64,000 bases of DNA, from positions 1 through 64,000 of the forward strand of contig VSND01000004.1 of assembly GCA_009774145.1 (NCBI GenBank), read 5' to 3'. The position numbers and the translations under genes were made by a program. Below, piece after piece: positions 1-8,746 of this stretch. This DNA comes from Lachnospiraceae bacterium. Lineage in GTDB: Bacteria > Bacillota > Clostridia > Lachnospirales > Lachnospiraceae. The stretch's first letter is position 1. The number at the start of each line of letters is the position of its first letter. The notes beneath the pieces are model-generated. The model was not told where the DNA came from, searched no databases, and saw only the letters and a list, made by a program, of their open reading frames with translations.

Positions 1-954
1 GATGCCTATACGCTGGAGTACTGGACGAATATAGCAAAAGAGATCGAGGAGATGGGTGCGGATTCCATCTGTATCAAGGATATGGCAGGCCTTCTGCTTC
101 CGTATGAAGCGACAACGCTTGTGACCGCACTGAAAGAGGCTGTGAAGATTCCAATTCAGCTTCATACCCATTATACGTCCGGCGTGGCTTCCATGACCTA
201 TATGAAGGCAGTGGAGGCAGGCGTGGATGTGATCGACTGCGCCATGTCTCCGTTCGCACTGGGAACTTCTCAGCCGGCTACGGAAGTTATGGTGGAGACC
301 TTCAAGGGAACGCCGTACGATACCGGATTTGACCAGAATCTGCTGGCAGAGATCGCAGATTATTTCCGTCCGATTCGCGACGAGGCGCTGGAGAGCGGTC
401 TCCTGAATCCGAAGAACCTGGGCGTCAACATCAAGACGCTTCTGTATCAGGTGCCGGGCGGTATGCTTTCCAACCTGACCTCTCAGCTGAAAGAGCAGCA
501 TGCAGAGGACAAATATTACGAAGTGCTTGAGGAAGTGCCGCGGGTTCGTAAGGACCTGGGCGAGTGCCCGCTGGTTACCCCGTCTTCCCAGATCGTCGGT
601 ACGCAGGCCGTGTTCAACGTACTCATGGGCGAGCGTTACAAGATGGTGACCAAGGAGACCAGGGCAGTCCTGTCCGGACGTTACGGCAAGACCGTCAAGC
701 CGTTTAACCCGGAGGTGCAGAAGAAGTGCATCGGTGATGAAGAGATCATTACCTGCCGCCCGGCGGATCTGGTGGGCAACGAGCTGGATACGCTGGAAGC
801 AGAGATGGCACAGTACAAGGAACAGGATGAGGACGTATTATCCTACGCACTGTTCCCGCAGGTTGCCATGGACTTCTTCAAATACAGGGAAGCACAGAAG
901 ACAAAGGTGGATGCAACGGTTGCAGATACCGAGAACGGAGCTTATCCCGTGTAA
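1..954 (+). CDS. Pyruvate/oxaloacetate carboxyltransferase subunit (OadA/PycB type), 5' end missing
   Basis: The reading frame is open from base 1, so the N-terminus lies outside the window; 317 residues are visible. The product transfers a carboxyl group between carboxybiotin and pyruvate/oxaloacetate, as in oxaloacetate decarboxylase alpha or pyruvate carboxylase subunit B, in the cytoplasm. Visible motifs are the end of the TIM-barrel carboxyltransferase domain, including KDMAG (about residue 26) and HTHYTSG (about 55), whose two histidines are metal ligands in the family. The helical PYC_OADA domain with PGGMLSNL follows. The protein ends without a biotinyl (MKM) domain, so the carrier must be a separate protein, and one is not seen here. 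A hairpin terminator follows. A related carboxylase such as a methylmalonyl-CoA-type subunit is less likely. Family assignment is firm; exact substrate is inference. Confidence 0.9.
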   Translation, partial: DAYTLEYWTNIAKEIEEMGADSICIKDMAGLLLPYEATTLVTALKEAVKIPIQLHTHYTSGVASMTYMKAVEAGVDVIDCAMSPFALGTSQPATEVMVETFKGTPYDTGFDQNLLAEIADYFRPIRDEALESGLLNPKNLGVNIKTLLYQVPGGMLSNLTSQLKEQHAEDKYYEVLEEVPRVRKDLGECPLVTPSSQIVGTQAVFNVLMGERYKMVTKETRAVLSGRYGKTVKPFNPEVQKKCIGDEEIITCRPADLVGNELDTLEAEMAQYKEQDEDVLSYALFPQVAMDFFKYREAQKTKVDATVADTENGAYPV

Positions 955-972
955 AAAAATCAGGAATAAAAG

Positions 973-1002
973 ATCCCTTCGCTGTTATGGCGGGGGGATT
1001 TT
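973..1002 (+). terminator. Probable intrinsic terminator after the carboxyltransferase gene
   Basis: A 10-bp stem (973-982 with 990-999, two G-U pairs) with a 7-base loop runs into a short T-run, 19 bases after the stop codon. Confidence 0.55.
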
Positions 1003-1206
1003 CCTTATCTGAATGGTATGGACTGTGAACAGAAGTGTGCCCTTCACTAAGCGCAAGCGGGATTTGCGATGAGGGGGGACCCACGCAGTGGGGAGAGTCC
1101 TGATCGCCTGTCTGGAGGGAACATATGCCCATGGCAGGCGTCCGGGGCAGAAAAGGAGTGAACAGTAATCACTATACAATGGCAGAATGCAACAGCAACG
1201 ATGTTA
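1003..1206. other. Hairpin-rich intergenic region, possible structured RNA
   Basis: About 200 bases without a convincing gene lie between a terminator and the recD2 promoter. At least four short hairpins can be drawn: GTGAA 1025-1029 with TTCAC 1043-1047, CGCAA 1052-1056 with TTGCG 1064-1068, CCCAC 1080-1084 with GTGGG 1088-1092, and CGCCTG 1105-1110 with CAGGCG 1135-1140. The middle of the region is G-rich. I do not recognise a known riboswitch consensus, and no start-proximal promoter for this stretch is evident. Confidence 0.3.
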
Positions 1207-1235
1207 TTGTGAAGCAGAGACAATTATAGTATAAT
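1207..1235 (+). promoter_or_regulatory. Sigma-A-type promoter for recD2
   Basis: TTGTGA (-35, 1207-1212) and a perfect TATAAT (-10, 1230-1235) are separated by 17 bases. They lie 42 bases before the preferred recD2 start codon. Confidence 0.75.
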
Positions 1236-1277
1236 CATTTTATACATAAGATGAATCGGGGGGAGACGGAGAGACAT

Positions 1278-3422
1278 ATGGAACATCTGCGCTGTGTTGT
1301 AGAGCGGATCACCTATCAGAATGCGGAAAACGGCTATACGGTGCTGAAATGTGCGGCGAAAAACTATAATGACCTGGTGACGGTTGTCGGTACCATGCCG
1401 GATACCCATGTGGGTTCTGTTCTTTTGCTGGAAGGCAGCTGGAAGGTGGACGCCAGATACGGAAGACAGTTTTCAGTGGAAAAGTTCGAAGAGGCGCTGC
1501 CTGCCACCGTATACGGCATTGAGAAATATCTCGGCTCCGGGCTGATCAAGGGGGTTGGCCCGAAATTTGCCAGACGCATCGTACAGGAGTTCGGGAAGGA
1601 TACGCTGGATGTGATCGACGAGAACCCGGATGCGCTGATCCGGGTAGAGGGAATCGGAAGGGTTCGGGTGGAGCGGATCAAAAAGAGCTGGCAGGAACAG
1701 AGGGAGATCAAGAACATCATGGTCTTTCTGCAGAGCCATGCAGTCAGCACCGCCCACGCCACAAAGATTTTCAAGACCTACGGGAGTGACAGCATTCAGG
1801 TGGTGCAGGAAAATCCCTACCGTCTGGCGGATGATATCTGGGGAATCGGATTCCGGACGGCGGATATGATCGCAGAGAAGATGGGTATGGAAAAGGGACG
1901 TTTTATACGGCTTCGGAGCGGGATTTTATACACTTTGAACAAACTGTCGGAGAGCGGACACTGCTATGCGGTCCGGGAACAGCTGATCGGGACGGCAGAA
2001 AAACTGCTGGAGGTGGAACAGCCGGAGCTTCAGATTACGCTGGATGAGATGCTCCGGACCGGCGACGTGATCCGGGAGGAGGAAGCCATCTACCTGCCAC
2101 CTTTTTATTATTCGGAGTCCGGATGCGCCAGGCGGCTTTGGCAGCTGCTTCTGGCAGAACGACAGGTGAGGATCGACGCGGACGCGGTTCTTCGGCAGGT
2201 ACAGAGCCGTTCGGCGGTACCATATGACGAGATACAGATGGAAGCCATTCAAACAGCGGTATCCTCCAAAGTGATGATTCTGACCGGCGGACCCGGAACC
2301 GGCAAGACAACAACGACTCTGGGAATCCTGCAGGCATACCGGATGGCAGGGTGCCGGATCCTTCTGGCAGCGCCCACGGGCAGGGCGGCAAAACGGATGT
2401 CCGAGGCTACAGGCATGGAGGCGAAGACGATCCACCGGTTACTGGAATATAAGCCGCCGGAAGGTTATCAGAAGAAAGAAGAGAATCCCCTGGAGGGGGA
2501 TGTGCTGATTGTGGATGAATGCTCCATGATCGACGTGATTCTTATGTACAATCTGCTGAAGGCGCTTCCGGAGCATATGACGCTGATTCTGGTGGGAGAT
2601 ACGGATCAGCTGCCCAGCGTGGGCGCCGGCAATGTACTGAAAGATCTGATTGCTTCCGGACGGATTCCCGTGGTGCGCCTGAATCGAATCTTCCGGCAGG
2701 CACAGGGCAGCCGGATCATTATGAATGCCCACCGGATCAACAGAGGCGAAGCCATTGATCTGCGCGGCGGAAAAGATGCGGACTTTTTCTTTGCAAAGAA
2801 GGAGACCAACGAGGAAGTGGTGGATACGCTGGTCAGGTACTGTACCAGAAACCTGCCGTCTTATTATCATGTGGACGCGCTGCAGGACATTCAGGTACTG
2901 ACGCCCATGCAGAGAGGAATCTGCGGCGCGGCGAATCTGAACCGGGTACTGCAAGAAGCCATGAATCCATGCAGCATTTTTCTGCACCGGGGCGGGATCC
3001 AGTATCGGCTGCGGGATAAGGTCATGCAGATCCGCAACGACTATGACAAAGAGGTATTTAATGGAGATATCGGCACCATTTCCAAAGTGGACACGGAAGA
3101 ACGGGAACTTGCGGTAAATTTTGACGGGCGGGAGGTTTTCTACGATGTCAGTGAACTGGATGAGCTGTCTCTGGCTTACGCCACGACGATCCATAAGGCC
3201 CAGGGATCGGAGTATCCGATTGTGGTTATGCCGTTTACCATGAGCCATTTTGTGATGCTGCAGAGAAATCTGCTCTATACCGGGGTGACCAGGGCAAAGA
3301 AGATTCTGGTGCTGATCGGAGAAAAGAAGGCAGTCTGGTATGCCATTAAAAATGAGGTGACATCCGGACGGAATACGAAACTGGCAAAGCGTCTGAGCGG
3401 GAAACAGAAAGAGAAGGTATGA
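1278..3422 (+). CDS. recD2: RecD2-type ATP-dependent 5'-3' DNA helicase
   Basis: A superfamily 1B helicase of the RecBC-independent RecD2 class (about 714 residues), acting in DNA repair and replication-fork maintenance. The N-terminal OB-like region and helix-hairpin-helix repeats (LGSGLIKGVGPKFARRI, VEGIGRVRVERI) are followed by Walker A GGPGTGKT near residue 336, motif II VDECSMID, NRIFRQAQGS near 468 and the C-terminal TIHKAQGSEYP near 636. An in-frame ATG at 1251 is possible, but ATG 1278 gives the family-typical start MEHLRCVVERI and has GGAGAG just upstream. It is the first gene of a run with the HI0933 flavoprotein, whose start overlaps the stop by four bases. Family assignment is firm; a RecBCD partner role is unlikely because no recB/recC is adjacent. 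Confidence 0.95.
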   Translation: MEHLRCVVERITYQNAENGYTVLKCAAKNYNDLVTVVGTMPDTHVGSVLLLEGSWKVDARYGRQFSVEKFEEALPATVYGIEKYLGSGLIKGVGPKFARRIVQEFGKDTLDVIDENPDALIRVEGIGRVRVERIKKSWQEQREIKNIMVFLQSHAVSTAHATKIFKTYGSDSIQVVQENPYRLADDIWGIGFRTADMIAEKMGMEKGRFIRLRSGILYTLNKLSESGHCYAVREQLIGTAEKLLEVEQPELQITLDEMLRTGDVIREEEAIYLPPFYYSESGCARRLWQLLLAERQVRIDADAVLRQVQSRSAVPYDEIQMEAIQTAVSSKVMILTGGPGTGKTTTTLGILQAYRMAGCRILLAAPTGRAAKRMSEATGMEAKTIHRLLEYKPPEGYQKKEENPLEGDVLIVDECSMIDVILMYNLLKALPEHMTLILVGDTDQLPSVGAGNVLKDLIASGRIPVVRLNRIFRQAQGSRIIMNAHRINRGEAIDLRGGKDADFFFAKKETNEEVVDTLVRYCTRNLPSYYHVDALQDIQVLTPMQRGICGAANLNRVLQEAMNPCSIFLHRGGIQYRLRDKVMQIRNDYDKEVFNGDIGTISKVDTEERELAVNFDGREVFYDVSELDELSLAYATTIHKAQGSEYPIVVMPFTMSHFVMLQRNLLYTGVTRAKKILVLIGEKKAVWYAIKNEVTSGRNTKLAKRLSGKQKEKV

Positions 3423-4645
3423 ATATGAGGCTTGCGATCATAGGCGGCGGAGCGGCGGGGATGATGGCGTCCGTATTTGCGGCGAGAAAAGGCATCGCCG
3501 TGGATCTGTACGAACGAAATGAGAAGACCGGGAAAAAACTGTATATTACGGGAAAGGGCAGATGCAATCTGACCAATGCCTGCGATATGGAGGGGCTGTT
3601 AGGAAGTGTGAAAAGCAACCCGAAGTTTTTGTACAGCGCCTTTTACGGCTTCACCAACCAGGACGCCATGGATTTTTTCGAAAAGGAAGGTCTGCGCCTT
3701 AAAGTGGAACGGGGGATGCGGGTATTTCCGGAGTCCGACCGGTCGGCGGACGTGCTGGATACCCTGCGCCGTGCCATGAAAAAAGCAGGCGTGCAGGTGC
3801 ATCTGCACAGTCGGGTGGAGCGGATCCGCAGAGAAGGAGACCGTTTTTTCCTGGAACTGCAGGGGCAGAAAACGGCGGAGGCAGACCGGGTGTTCGTGGC
3901 TACCGGCGGCCTCTCTTATGAGAGTACCGGTTCTACCGGAGACGGATACCGCTTTGCAGAGGAACTGGGACTGCAGGTGACCGACTGCTGTCCGTCACTG
4001 GTTCCTTTCCAGATAAAGGAAGCATTTGTAAAGGATCTGCAGGGACTGGCGCTGAAAAACACAGCCGTCCGGGTTCTGGACGGAAAAAAGGTACTTTGTG
4101 AAGATTTTGGCGAACTTCTGTTCACACATTTCGGCGTCAGCGGACCGGTGATCCTGACAGCCAGCAGTGTATGCGCGAAGAAGATTCGGAAAAAGGAGCT
4201 CAGGCTGCTTCTGGATCTGAAGCCGGCGCTGACAAAGGAGCAGCTGGACGCCCGGATTCTGCGGGAATTTGAGGCGGCAAAGAATAAAAAATTCGCTAAT
4301 GCGGCGTCTGTGTTTTTTCCGGCCAGGCTGGCGCCGGTGATGGTAAGCTTAAGCGGGATTCCTTCGGATAAGCGGGTAAACGAGATCACGAAGGCGGAGC
4401 GGCAGAGGTTTCTGGAAAAAATGAAAGAACTGGAATTGACCATTACAGGGCTGAGAGGTTATAATGAAGCTGTAATCACGAAGGGCGGTGTGTCTGTGAA
4501 GGAGATCAATCCGGCTACGATGGAATCAAAAAAGGTTCCGGGACTTTATTTTATCGGAGAGGTGCTGGATCTGGACGCAGTGACCGGGGGATTCAATCTG
4601 CAGATCGCCTGGTCGACGGCGGTGGCGGCTGCGAGGAGTGTTTGA
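3419..4645 (+). CDS. HI0933-family FAD/NAD(P)-dependent flavoprotein (YhiN/BaiN type)
   Basis: A 408-residue flavoprotein with an N-terminal Rossmann FAD motif GGGAAGMMA (residues 8-16), the family motif GKGRCNLTN (about 46-54), TGGLSYESTGSTGDGY near 161 and a C-terminal GEVLDLDAVTGG FAD-binding segment. The family is widespread and poorly characterised. Some members have been linked to reduction of steroid-like substrates, but nothing here shows the substrate. The start overlaps the recD2 stop (ATGA), implying translational coupling. An internal ATG at 3425 (MRLAIIGGG) is an equally good start. It precedes cmk by 69 bases, an arrangement seen often in Clostridia. Confidence 0.9.
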   Translation: MNMRLAIIGGGAAGMMASVFAARKGIAVDLYERNEKTGKKLYITGKGRCNLTNACDMEGLLGSVKSNPKFLYSAFYGFTNQDAMDFFEKEGLRLKVERGMRVFPESDRSADVLDTLRRAMKKAGVQVHLHSRVERIRREGDRFFLELQGQKTAEADRVFVATGGLSYESTGSTGDGYRFAEELGLQVTDCCPSLVPFQIKEAFVKDLQGLALKNTAVRVLDGKKVLCEDFGELLFTHFGVSGPVILTASSVCAKKIRKKELRLLLDLKPALTKEQLDARILREFEAAKNKKFANAASVFFPARLAPVMVSLSGIPSDKRVNEITKAERQRFLEKMKELELTITGLRGYNEAVITKGGVSVKEINPATMESKKVPGLYFIGEVLDLDAVTGGFNLQIAWSTAVAAARSV

Positions 4646-4714
4646 CGGCAGGCTGAACACTGGCGGGCTGCTGTTTGAAGGCAATGGTGCAGAACAGGAA
4701 GCAGGAGGATATGG

Positions 4715-5377
4715 ATGAAGACAGGATACAATATAGCGATTGACGGGCCGGCAGGCGCGGGGAAGAGTACGATTGCGAAAAAGATTGCGAAAAAGATGAA
4801 TTTTATCTATGTGGATACGGGGGCCATGTACCGTGCCATGGCGCTGTATCTTTTGAAAAGAGAAATCGACCCGGCCGATACAAACCGGATCGCGAAGGTC
4901 TGTGGGGAAGCTGACATTTCCATAGAATACCGGGACGGCGAGCAGGTGGTGCTTCTGAACGGCGAGAATGTGAATGCCTGTCTCCGGACGGAAGAGGTCG
5001 GCAGCATGGCGTCTTATTCTTCCGCAGTGCCGGCAGTCCGGGAAAAGCTGGTGGAGCTGCAGCAGAGACTGGCAGCAAAGGCGGATGTGGTCATGGACGG
5101 CAGGGATATCGGGACTGTGGTCCTGCCGGATGCCGATGTGAAGGTGTATCTGACGGCCAGCAGCGCTGCCCGTGCGAAGCGCCGGTATCTGGAACTTCTG
5201 GAAAAGGGAGAGAAGGCAGAGCTGCCGCAGATCGAGCAGGACATTATAGACCGGGATTACCGGGATATGCACCGGGAGCATTCGCCTCTTCGTCAGGCGG
5301 AGGACGCGGTGCTTGTGGATTCCTCGGATATGACCATTGACGAAGTGGTGGAAAGGATTTTGTCGCTATGCAGGTAA
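4715..5377 (+). CDS. cmk: Cytidylate kinase
   Basis: Phosphorylates CMP/dCMP to the diphosphates with ATP in nucleotide salvage. The 220-residue length is normal. Walker A GPAGAGKST lies at 11-19, a DTGAMYRA CMP-binding segment near 35-42, the DGRDIGTVV motif near 127 and the lid sequence RAKRRYLEL near 150. ATG 4715 has AGGAGG six bases upstream (4703-4708), which decides the start over the out-of-frame ATG at 4711. Its end overlaps ispH by ten bases, so the two are probably translated together. Confidence 0.96.
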   Translation: MKTGYNIAIDGPAGAGKSTIAKKIAKKMNFIYVDTGAMYRAMALYLLKREIDPADTNRIAKVCGEADISIEYRDGEQVVLLNGENVNACLRTEEVGSMASYSSAVPAVREKLVELQQRLAAKADVVMDGRDIGTVVLPDADVKVYLTASSAARAKRRYLELLEKGEKAELPQIEQDIIDRDYRDMHREHSPLRQAEDAVLVDSSDMTIDEVVERILSLCR

Positions 5378-6213
5378 GGGTGGCAAAAAGCGCCGGTTTC
5401 TGTTTCGGTGTCCAGCGGGCGGTGGACACGGTCTATGAACAGGTGGAGAAGGGAGTCCGTCCGATCTATACCTTTGGGCCGATCATCCATAATGAGGTGG
5501 TAGTCCGGGATCTGGAGGAAAAAGGGGTTAAGGTCTTAAACAGCCAAAAGGAGCTGGAAGCGCTTCAGGAAGGGACGGTCATCATCCGTTCCCACGGCGT
5601 GGGAAAGGAGATCTACGAGCGGATCGAGCGGAAAGGACTTCACTGTGTGGATGCTACCTGTCCTTTTGTGAAGAAGATCCACCGGACGGTGGAGAAGGAG
5701 AGCCGGGCAGGAAAGCAGATCATTATCATCGGCAATGATCAGCATCCGGAAGTGGAAGGAATCAAAGGCTGGTGCAGCACACCGGCAGTGGTGATCGAAT
5801 CCGCGGAACAGGCGGAAAAACTCCGCATCCTGGAACCGATTCCACTTTGTGTAGTTTCGCAAACGACATTTAACTACAAGAAATTTAAAGATTTAGTTGA
5901 AATTATTGATAAAATGAAGTATGATAGAGTTGTTGTAAATACGATCTGCAATGCGACGGAGGAACGGCAGACGGAAGCCCGCCGGATTGCAGGAGAAGTA
6001 GACGCCATGATTGTGATTGGCGGCAGCCACAGTTCGAATACGCAGAAGCTGTTTGAGATTTGCAGAAATGAGTGCAGGAATACTTACTATATACAGACTG
6101 TCCACGACCTGAATTTAGAAGTATTACGATCTACTGGGCTTATAGGTATTACAGCAGGGGCTTCCACCCCAAAGAAAATTATTGAGGAGGTTCAAACAAG
6201 GTGTCTGAATTAA
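5368..6213 (+). CDS. ispH: 4-hydroxy-3-methylbut-2-enyl diphosphate reductase (IspH/LytB)
   Basis: Last enzyme of the MEP isoprenoid pathway: an iron-sulfur reductase that makes isopentenyl and dimethylallyl diphosphate from HMBPP. The three conserved cluster cysteines are visible in GFCFGV (Cys12), DATCPFV (about Cys96) and NTICNAT (about 193), with the conserved HPE of NDQHPEVEG between them. The length of 281 residues is normal for a stand-alone IspH. The gene overlaps cmk by 10 bases and the S1 protein by 13. In many Clostridia IspH and S1 are fused in one polypeptide; here they remain two overlapping genes. Confidence 0.96.
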   Translation: MQVRVAKSAGFCFGVQRAVDTVYEQVEKGVRPIYTFGPIIHNEVVVRDLEEKGVKVLNSQKELEALQEGTVIIRSHGVGKEIYERIERKGLHCVDATCPFVKKIHRTVEKESRAGKQIIIIGNDQHPEVEGIKGWCSTPAVVIESAEQAEKLRILEPIPLCVVSQTTFNYKKFKDLVEIIDKMKYDRVVVNTICNATEERQTEARRIAGEVDAMIVIGGSHSSNTQKLFEICRNECRNTYYIQTVHDLNLEVLRSTGLIGITAGASTPKKIIEEVQTRCLN

Positions 6214-7283
6214 GTTTTGAACAAATGCTGGAAGATTCATTAAAAACTATCAGAACAGGAGAAATCGTAGAAGGTACGGTCATTGACGTCAAAGAAGATG
6301 AAATCATCTTGAACATCGGATATAAATCCGATGGTATCGTATCCAGAAATGAATATACGAATGTACCCAATGCGGACCTGACGACCATGGTCTCCGTGGG
6401 CGATACGATGGAAGTAAAAGTTCTGAAAGTGAATGACGGAGAAGGACAGGTTCAGCTGTCCTACAGAAGGGTTGCTCAGGAGAGAGGCAGCAAGAGACTG
6501 GAAGAAGCTTTTGAAAATAGGGAAGTACTGACTGCAAAGGTAACACAGGTGCTGGACGGCGGTCTGAGCGTTGTTGTGGATGAGACGAGGATCTTTATCC
6601 CGGCAAGCCTGGTATCCGATACGTACGAGAAGAATCTGGGCAAGTATGCAGATCAGGAGATTGAGTTTGTGATTACCGAGTTCAATCCGAAGAGAAGAAG
6701 GATCATCGGTGACAGGAAGCAGCTTCTGGTAGAGCGCAAGGCAGAGCTTCAGAGAGCGCTGTTTGCACGGATCAGTGAAGGAGATATTGTCGAGGGCGTT
6801 GTGAAAAATGTAACAGACTTCGGTGCATTTGTGGATCTTGGAGGAGCAGACGGTCTGCTTCATATCTCCGAGATGTCCTGGGGCAGGGTTGACCATCCGA
6901 AGAAGCTGTTCCGGGTCGGCGATAAGCTGAACGTTCTGATCAAGGAGATCAAGGAGACGAAGATCGCGCTGAGTCTGAAGTTTGACGACGCGAATCCGTG
7001 GCTGACCGCAGATGAAAAATATGCAGTCGGCAATATTGTGGACGGCGTTGTGGCGCGTATGACGGATTTTGGTGCGTTTGTAGAGCTGGAGCCGGGTGTG
7101 GATGCACTGCTTCACGTATCCCAGATTTCCAGAGAGCATGTGGAAAGACCGTCTGATGTGCTGAAGGTCGGACAGGAGATCACTGCCAGAGTGGTGGATT
7201 TCAACGGGGAAGACCGTAAGATCAGCCTGAGCATGAAGGCCCTGGAGATGTATGCAGACGACGCAGATCATATGGACGAATAA
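6201..7283 (+). CDS. rpsA: Ribosomal protein S1-like protein with four S1 domains
   Basis: An RNA-binding protein (360 residues) with four S1/OB-fold repeats, beginning at GEIVEGTVI (about 17), REVLTAKVT (about 108), GDIVEGVVKNVTDFGAFVDL (about 195) and GNIVDGVVARMTDFGAFVEL (about 280). It would help 30S subunits bind mRNA. Firmicute S1 proteins are shorter than the six-domain E. coli S1 and their ribosomal role is less certain. The start codon is GTG at 6201, with GAGGAGG (6184-6190) ten bases upstream inside ispH. The 13-base overlap with ispH suggests coupling. A strong hairpin lies just downstream. Confidence 0.9.
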   Translation: MSELSFEQMLEDSLKTIRTGEIVEGTVIDVKEDEIILNIGYKSDGIVSRNEYTNVPNADLTTMVSVGDTMEVKVLKVNDGEGQVQLSYRRVAQERGSKRLEEAFENREVLTAKVTQVLDGGLSVVVDETRIFIPASLVSDTYEKNLGKYADQEIEFVITEFNPKRRRIIGDRKQLLVERKAELQRALFARISEGDIVEGVVKNVTDFGAFVDLGGADGLLHISEMSWGRVDHPKKLFRVGDKLNVLIKEIKETKIALSLKFDDANPWLTADEKYAVGNIVDGVVARMTDFGAFVELEPGVDALLHVSQISREHVERPSDVLKVGQEITARVVDFNGEDRKISLSMKALEMYADDADHMDE

Positions 7284-7304
7284 AATATTATCATGAATCA
7301 GCAC

Positions 7305-7335
7305 GAGGGCATGCGGACATCGTCCGTATGTCCTC
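7305..7335 (+). terminator. Strong hairpin after the S1 gene
   Basis: A 14-bp stem (7305-7318 with 7322-7335, two G-U pairs) with a 3-base loop ATC. No long T-run follows, so it may end transcription weakly or protect the mRNA 3' end. Confidence 0.55.
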
Positions 7336-7402
7336 TGTTAGTATAAAGGGATTGTTGAAATTTTCACACACTCCCGGAGAAATATAAGAAAGAGGGATTC
7401 TT

Positions 7403-8719
7403 ATGGCTACTTTAACTTTTAAGGGTGGTGTACACCCTTATGACGGCAAGGAACTGTCCAAAGACAAGGCGATTGTTCCGTATCAGCCGAAGGGGGATCT
7501 GATCTATCCGGTTTCTCAGCACATTGGGGCGCCTGCCGCTCCGCTTGTGGCAAAAGGCGACCGGGTTCTGGTGGGTCAGAAGATTGCAGAGGCGGGAGGC
7601 TTTGTATCCTCACCGGTCTATGCGTCCGTATCCGGTACGGTAAAGGCGATTGAACCGCATTTTGTATCTACCGGTGCAAAGGTCAATTCCATCGTGGTGG
7701 AAAATGACGGACTGTATGAAGAGGCGCCCGGCCTTTCCGTCAAACCGTTTGAAGAACTGTCCAGAGACGATATTATCGGCATCATCAAGGAGTCCGGCGT
7801 TGTGGGTATGGGCGGAGCAGGCTTTCCGACCCATGTAAAGCTTTCTCCCAAGGAACCGGATCAGATCGATTATGTACTGGTGAACTGCGCCGAGTGTGAA
7901 CCGTATCTGACGTCAGACTACCGCCTTATGGTAGAGCGTCCGGAGAAAGTGGTGGGCGGCCTGAAGGTGGTTCTGGAACTGTTTGACAATGCGCAGGGGT
8001 GTATCTGTATTGAAGACAACAAACCGGAAGCGATTCAGATCATGCAGAAGGCCTGTAAAGATGAGACGCGTATTCAGGTGAAAGTCTTAAAGACCAAGTA
8101 TCCGCAGGGAGCAGAGCGTATGCTGATCCATGCGGTGACGGGAAGAGATCTGAACTCCACCATGCTTCCTGCGGATCTGGGGTGTGTGGTGGACAACTGC
8201 GATACGATTACATCCATCTATGACGCCGTGATTCTCGGAAAGCCGCTGATCTCCAGAGTGGTCACGATCTCCGGTGAAGCGGTTGCAAATCCGTCCAATT
8301 TTGAATGCAGGATGGGAACCAACGTGGCGGAACTGATCGAAGCGGCGGGCGGCTTTAAGACGGAGGCGAAAAAAGTCATCTCCGGCGGTCCCATGATGGG
8401 ATTTGCCATGTTCGATCTGGAAGTGCCCACGACAAAGACCACCTCGGCCATTACCTGTCTGGCGGCGGATGCGGTATCTGAATCACCGACTACCGCCTGC
8501 ATCAACTGCGGGCGGTGTGTGGAAGCCTGTGATGAAGGACTGATTCCGGCCCGTCTTGCCCGGTTTTCTGAGAAATTCGACCTGGAAGCCTTTCAGAAAT
8601 GGCACGGCATGGAATGTGTGGAGTGCGGATGCTGCAGTTATGTCTGTCCGGCCAGGAGACCGCTGGCGCAGATGATCAAGAATGTCAGACGTATGGTCAT
8701 GGCCAACCGTAAAAAATAA
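7403..8719 (+). CDS. rnfC: Rnf complex subunit C (NADH-binding, iron-sulfur)
   Basis: Peripheral subunit of the membrane ferredoxin:NAD+ oxidoreductase (Rnf), which couples electron flow to Na+ or H+ export. In 438 residues it has the glycine-rich GMGGAGFPTHVK NADH/FMN site near 135-146 and two C-terminal [4Fe-4S] motifs, CINCGRCVEAC (from about 366) and CVECGCCSYVCP (from about 404). ATG 7403 follows an AGAGGGA ribosome binding site. It is the first gene of rnfCDGEAB, the usual clostridial order. No clear sigma-A promoter could be fixed in 7336-7402. Confidence 0.96.
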   Translation: MATLTFKGGVHPYDGKELSKDKAIVPYQPKGDLIYPVSQHIGAPAAPLVAKGDRVLVGQKIAEAGGFVSSPVYASVSGTVKAIEPHFVSTGAKVNSIVVENDGLYEEAPGLSVKPFEELSRDDIIGIIKESGVVGMGGAGFPTHVKLSPKEPDQIDYVLVNCAECEPYLTSDYRLMVERPEKVVGGLKVVLELFDNAQGCICIEDNKPEAIQIMQKACKDETRIQVKVLKTKYPQGAERMLIHAVTGRDLNSTMLPADLGCVVDNCDTITSIYDAVILGKPLISRVVTISGEAVANPSNFECRMGTNVAELIEAAGGFKTEAKKVISGGPMMGFAMFDLEVPTTKTTSAITCLAADAVSESPTTACINCGRCVEACDEGLIPARLARFSEKFDLEAFQKWHGMECVECGCCSYVCPARRPLAQMIKNVRRMVMANRKK

Positions 8720-8746
8720 CAGTGAATAGAGAAAGAGGTGAGTCGT

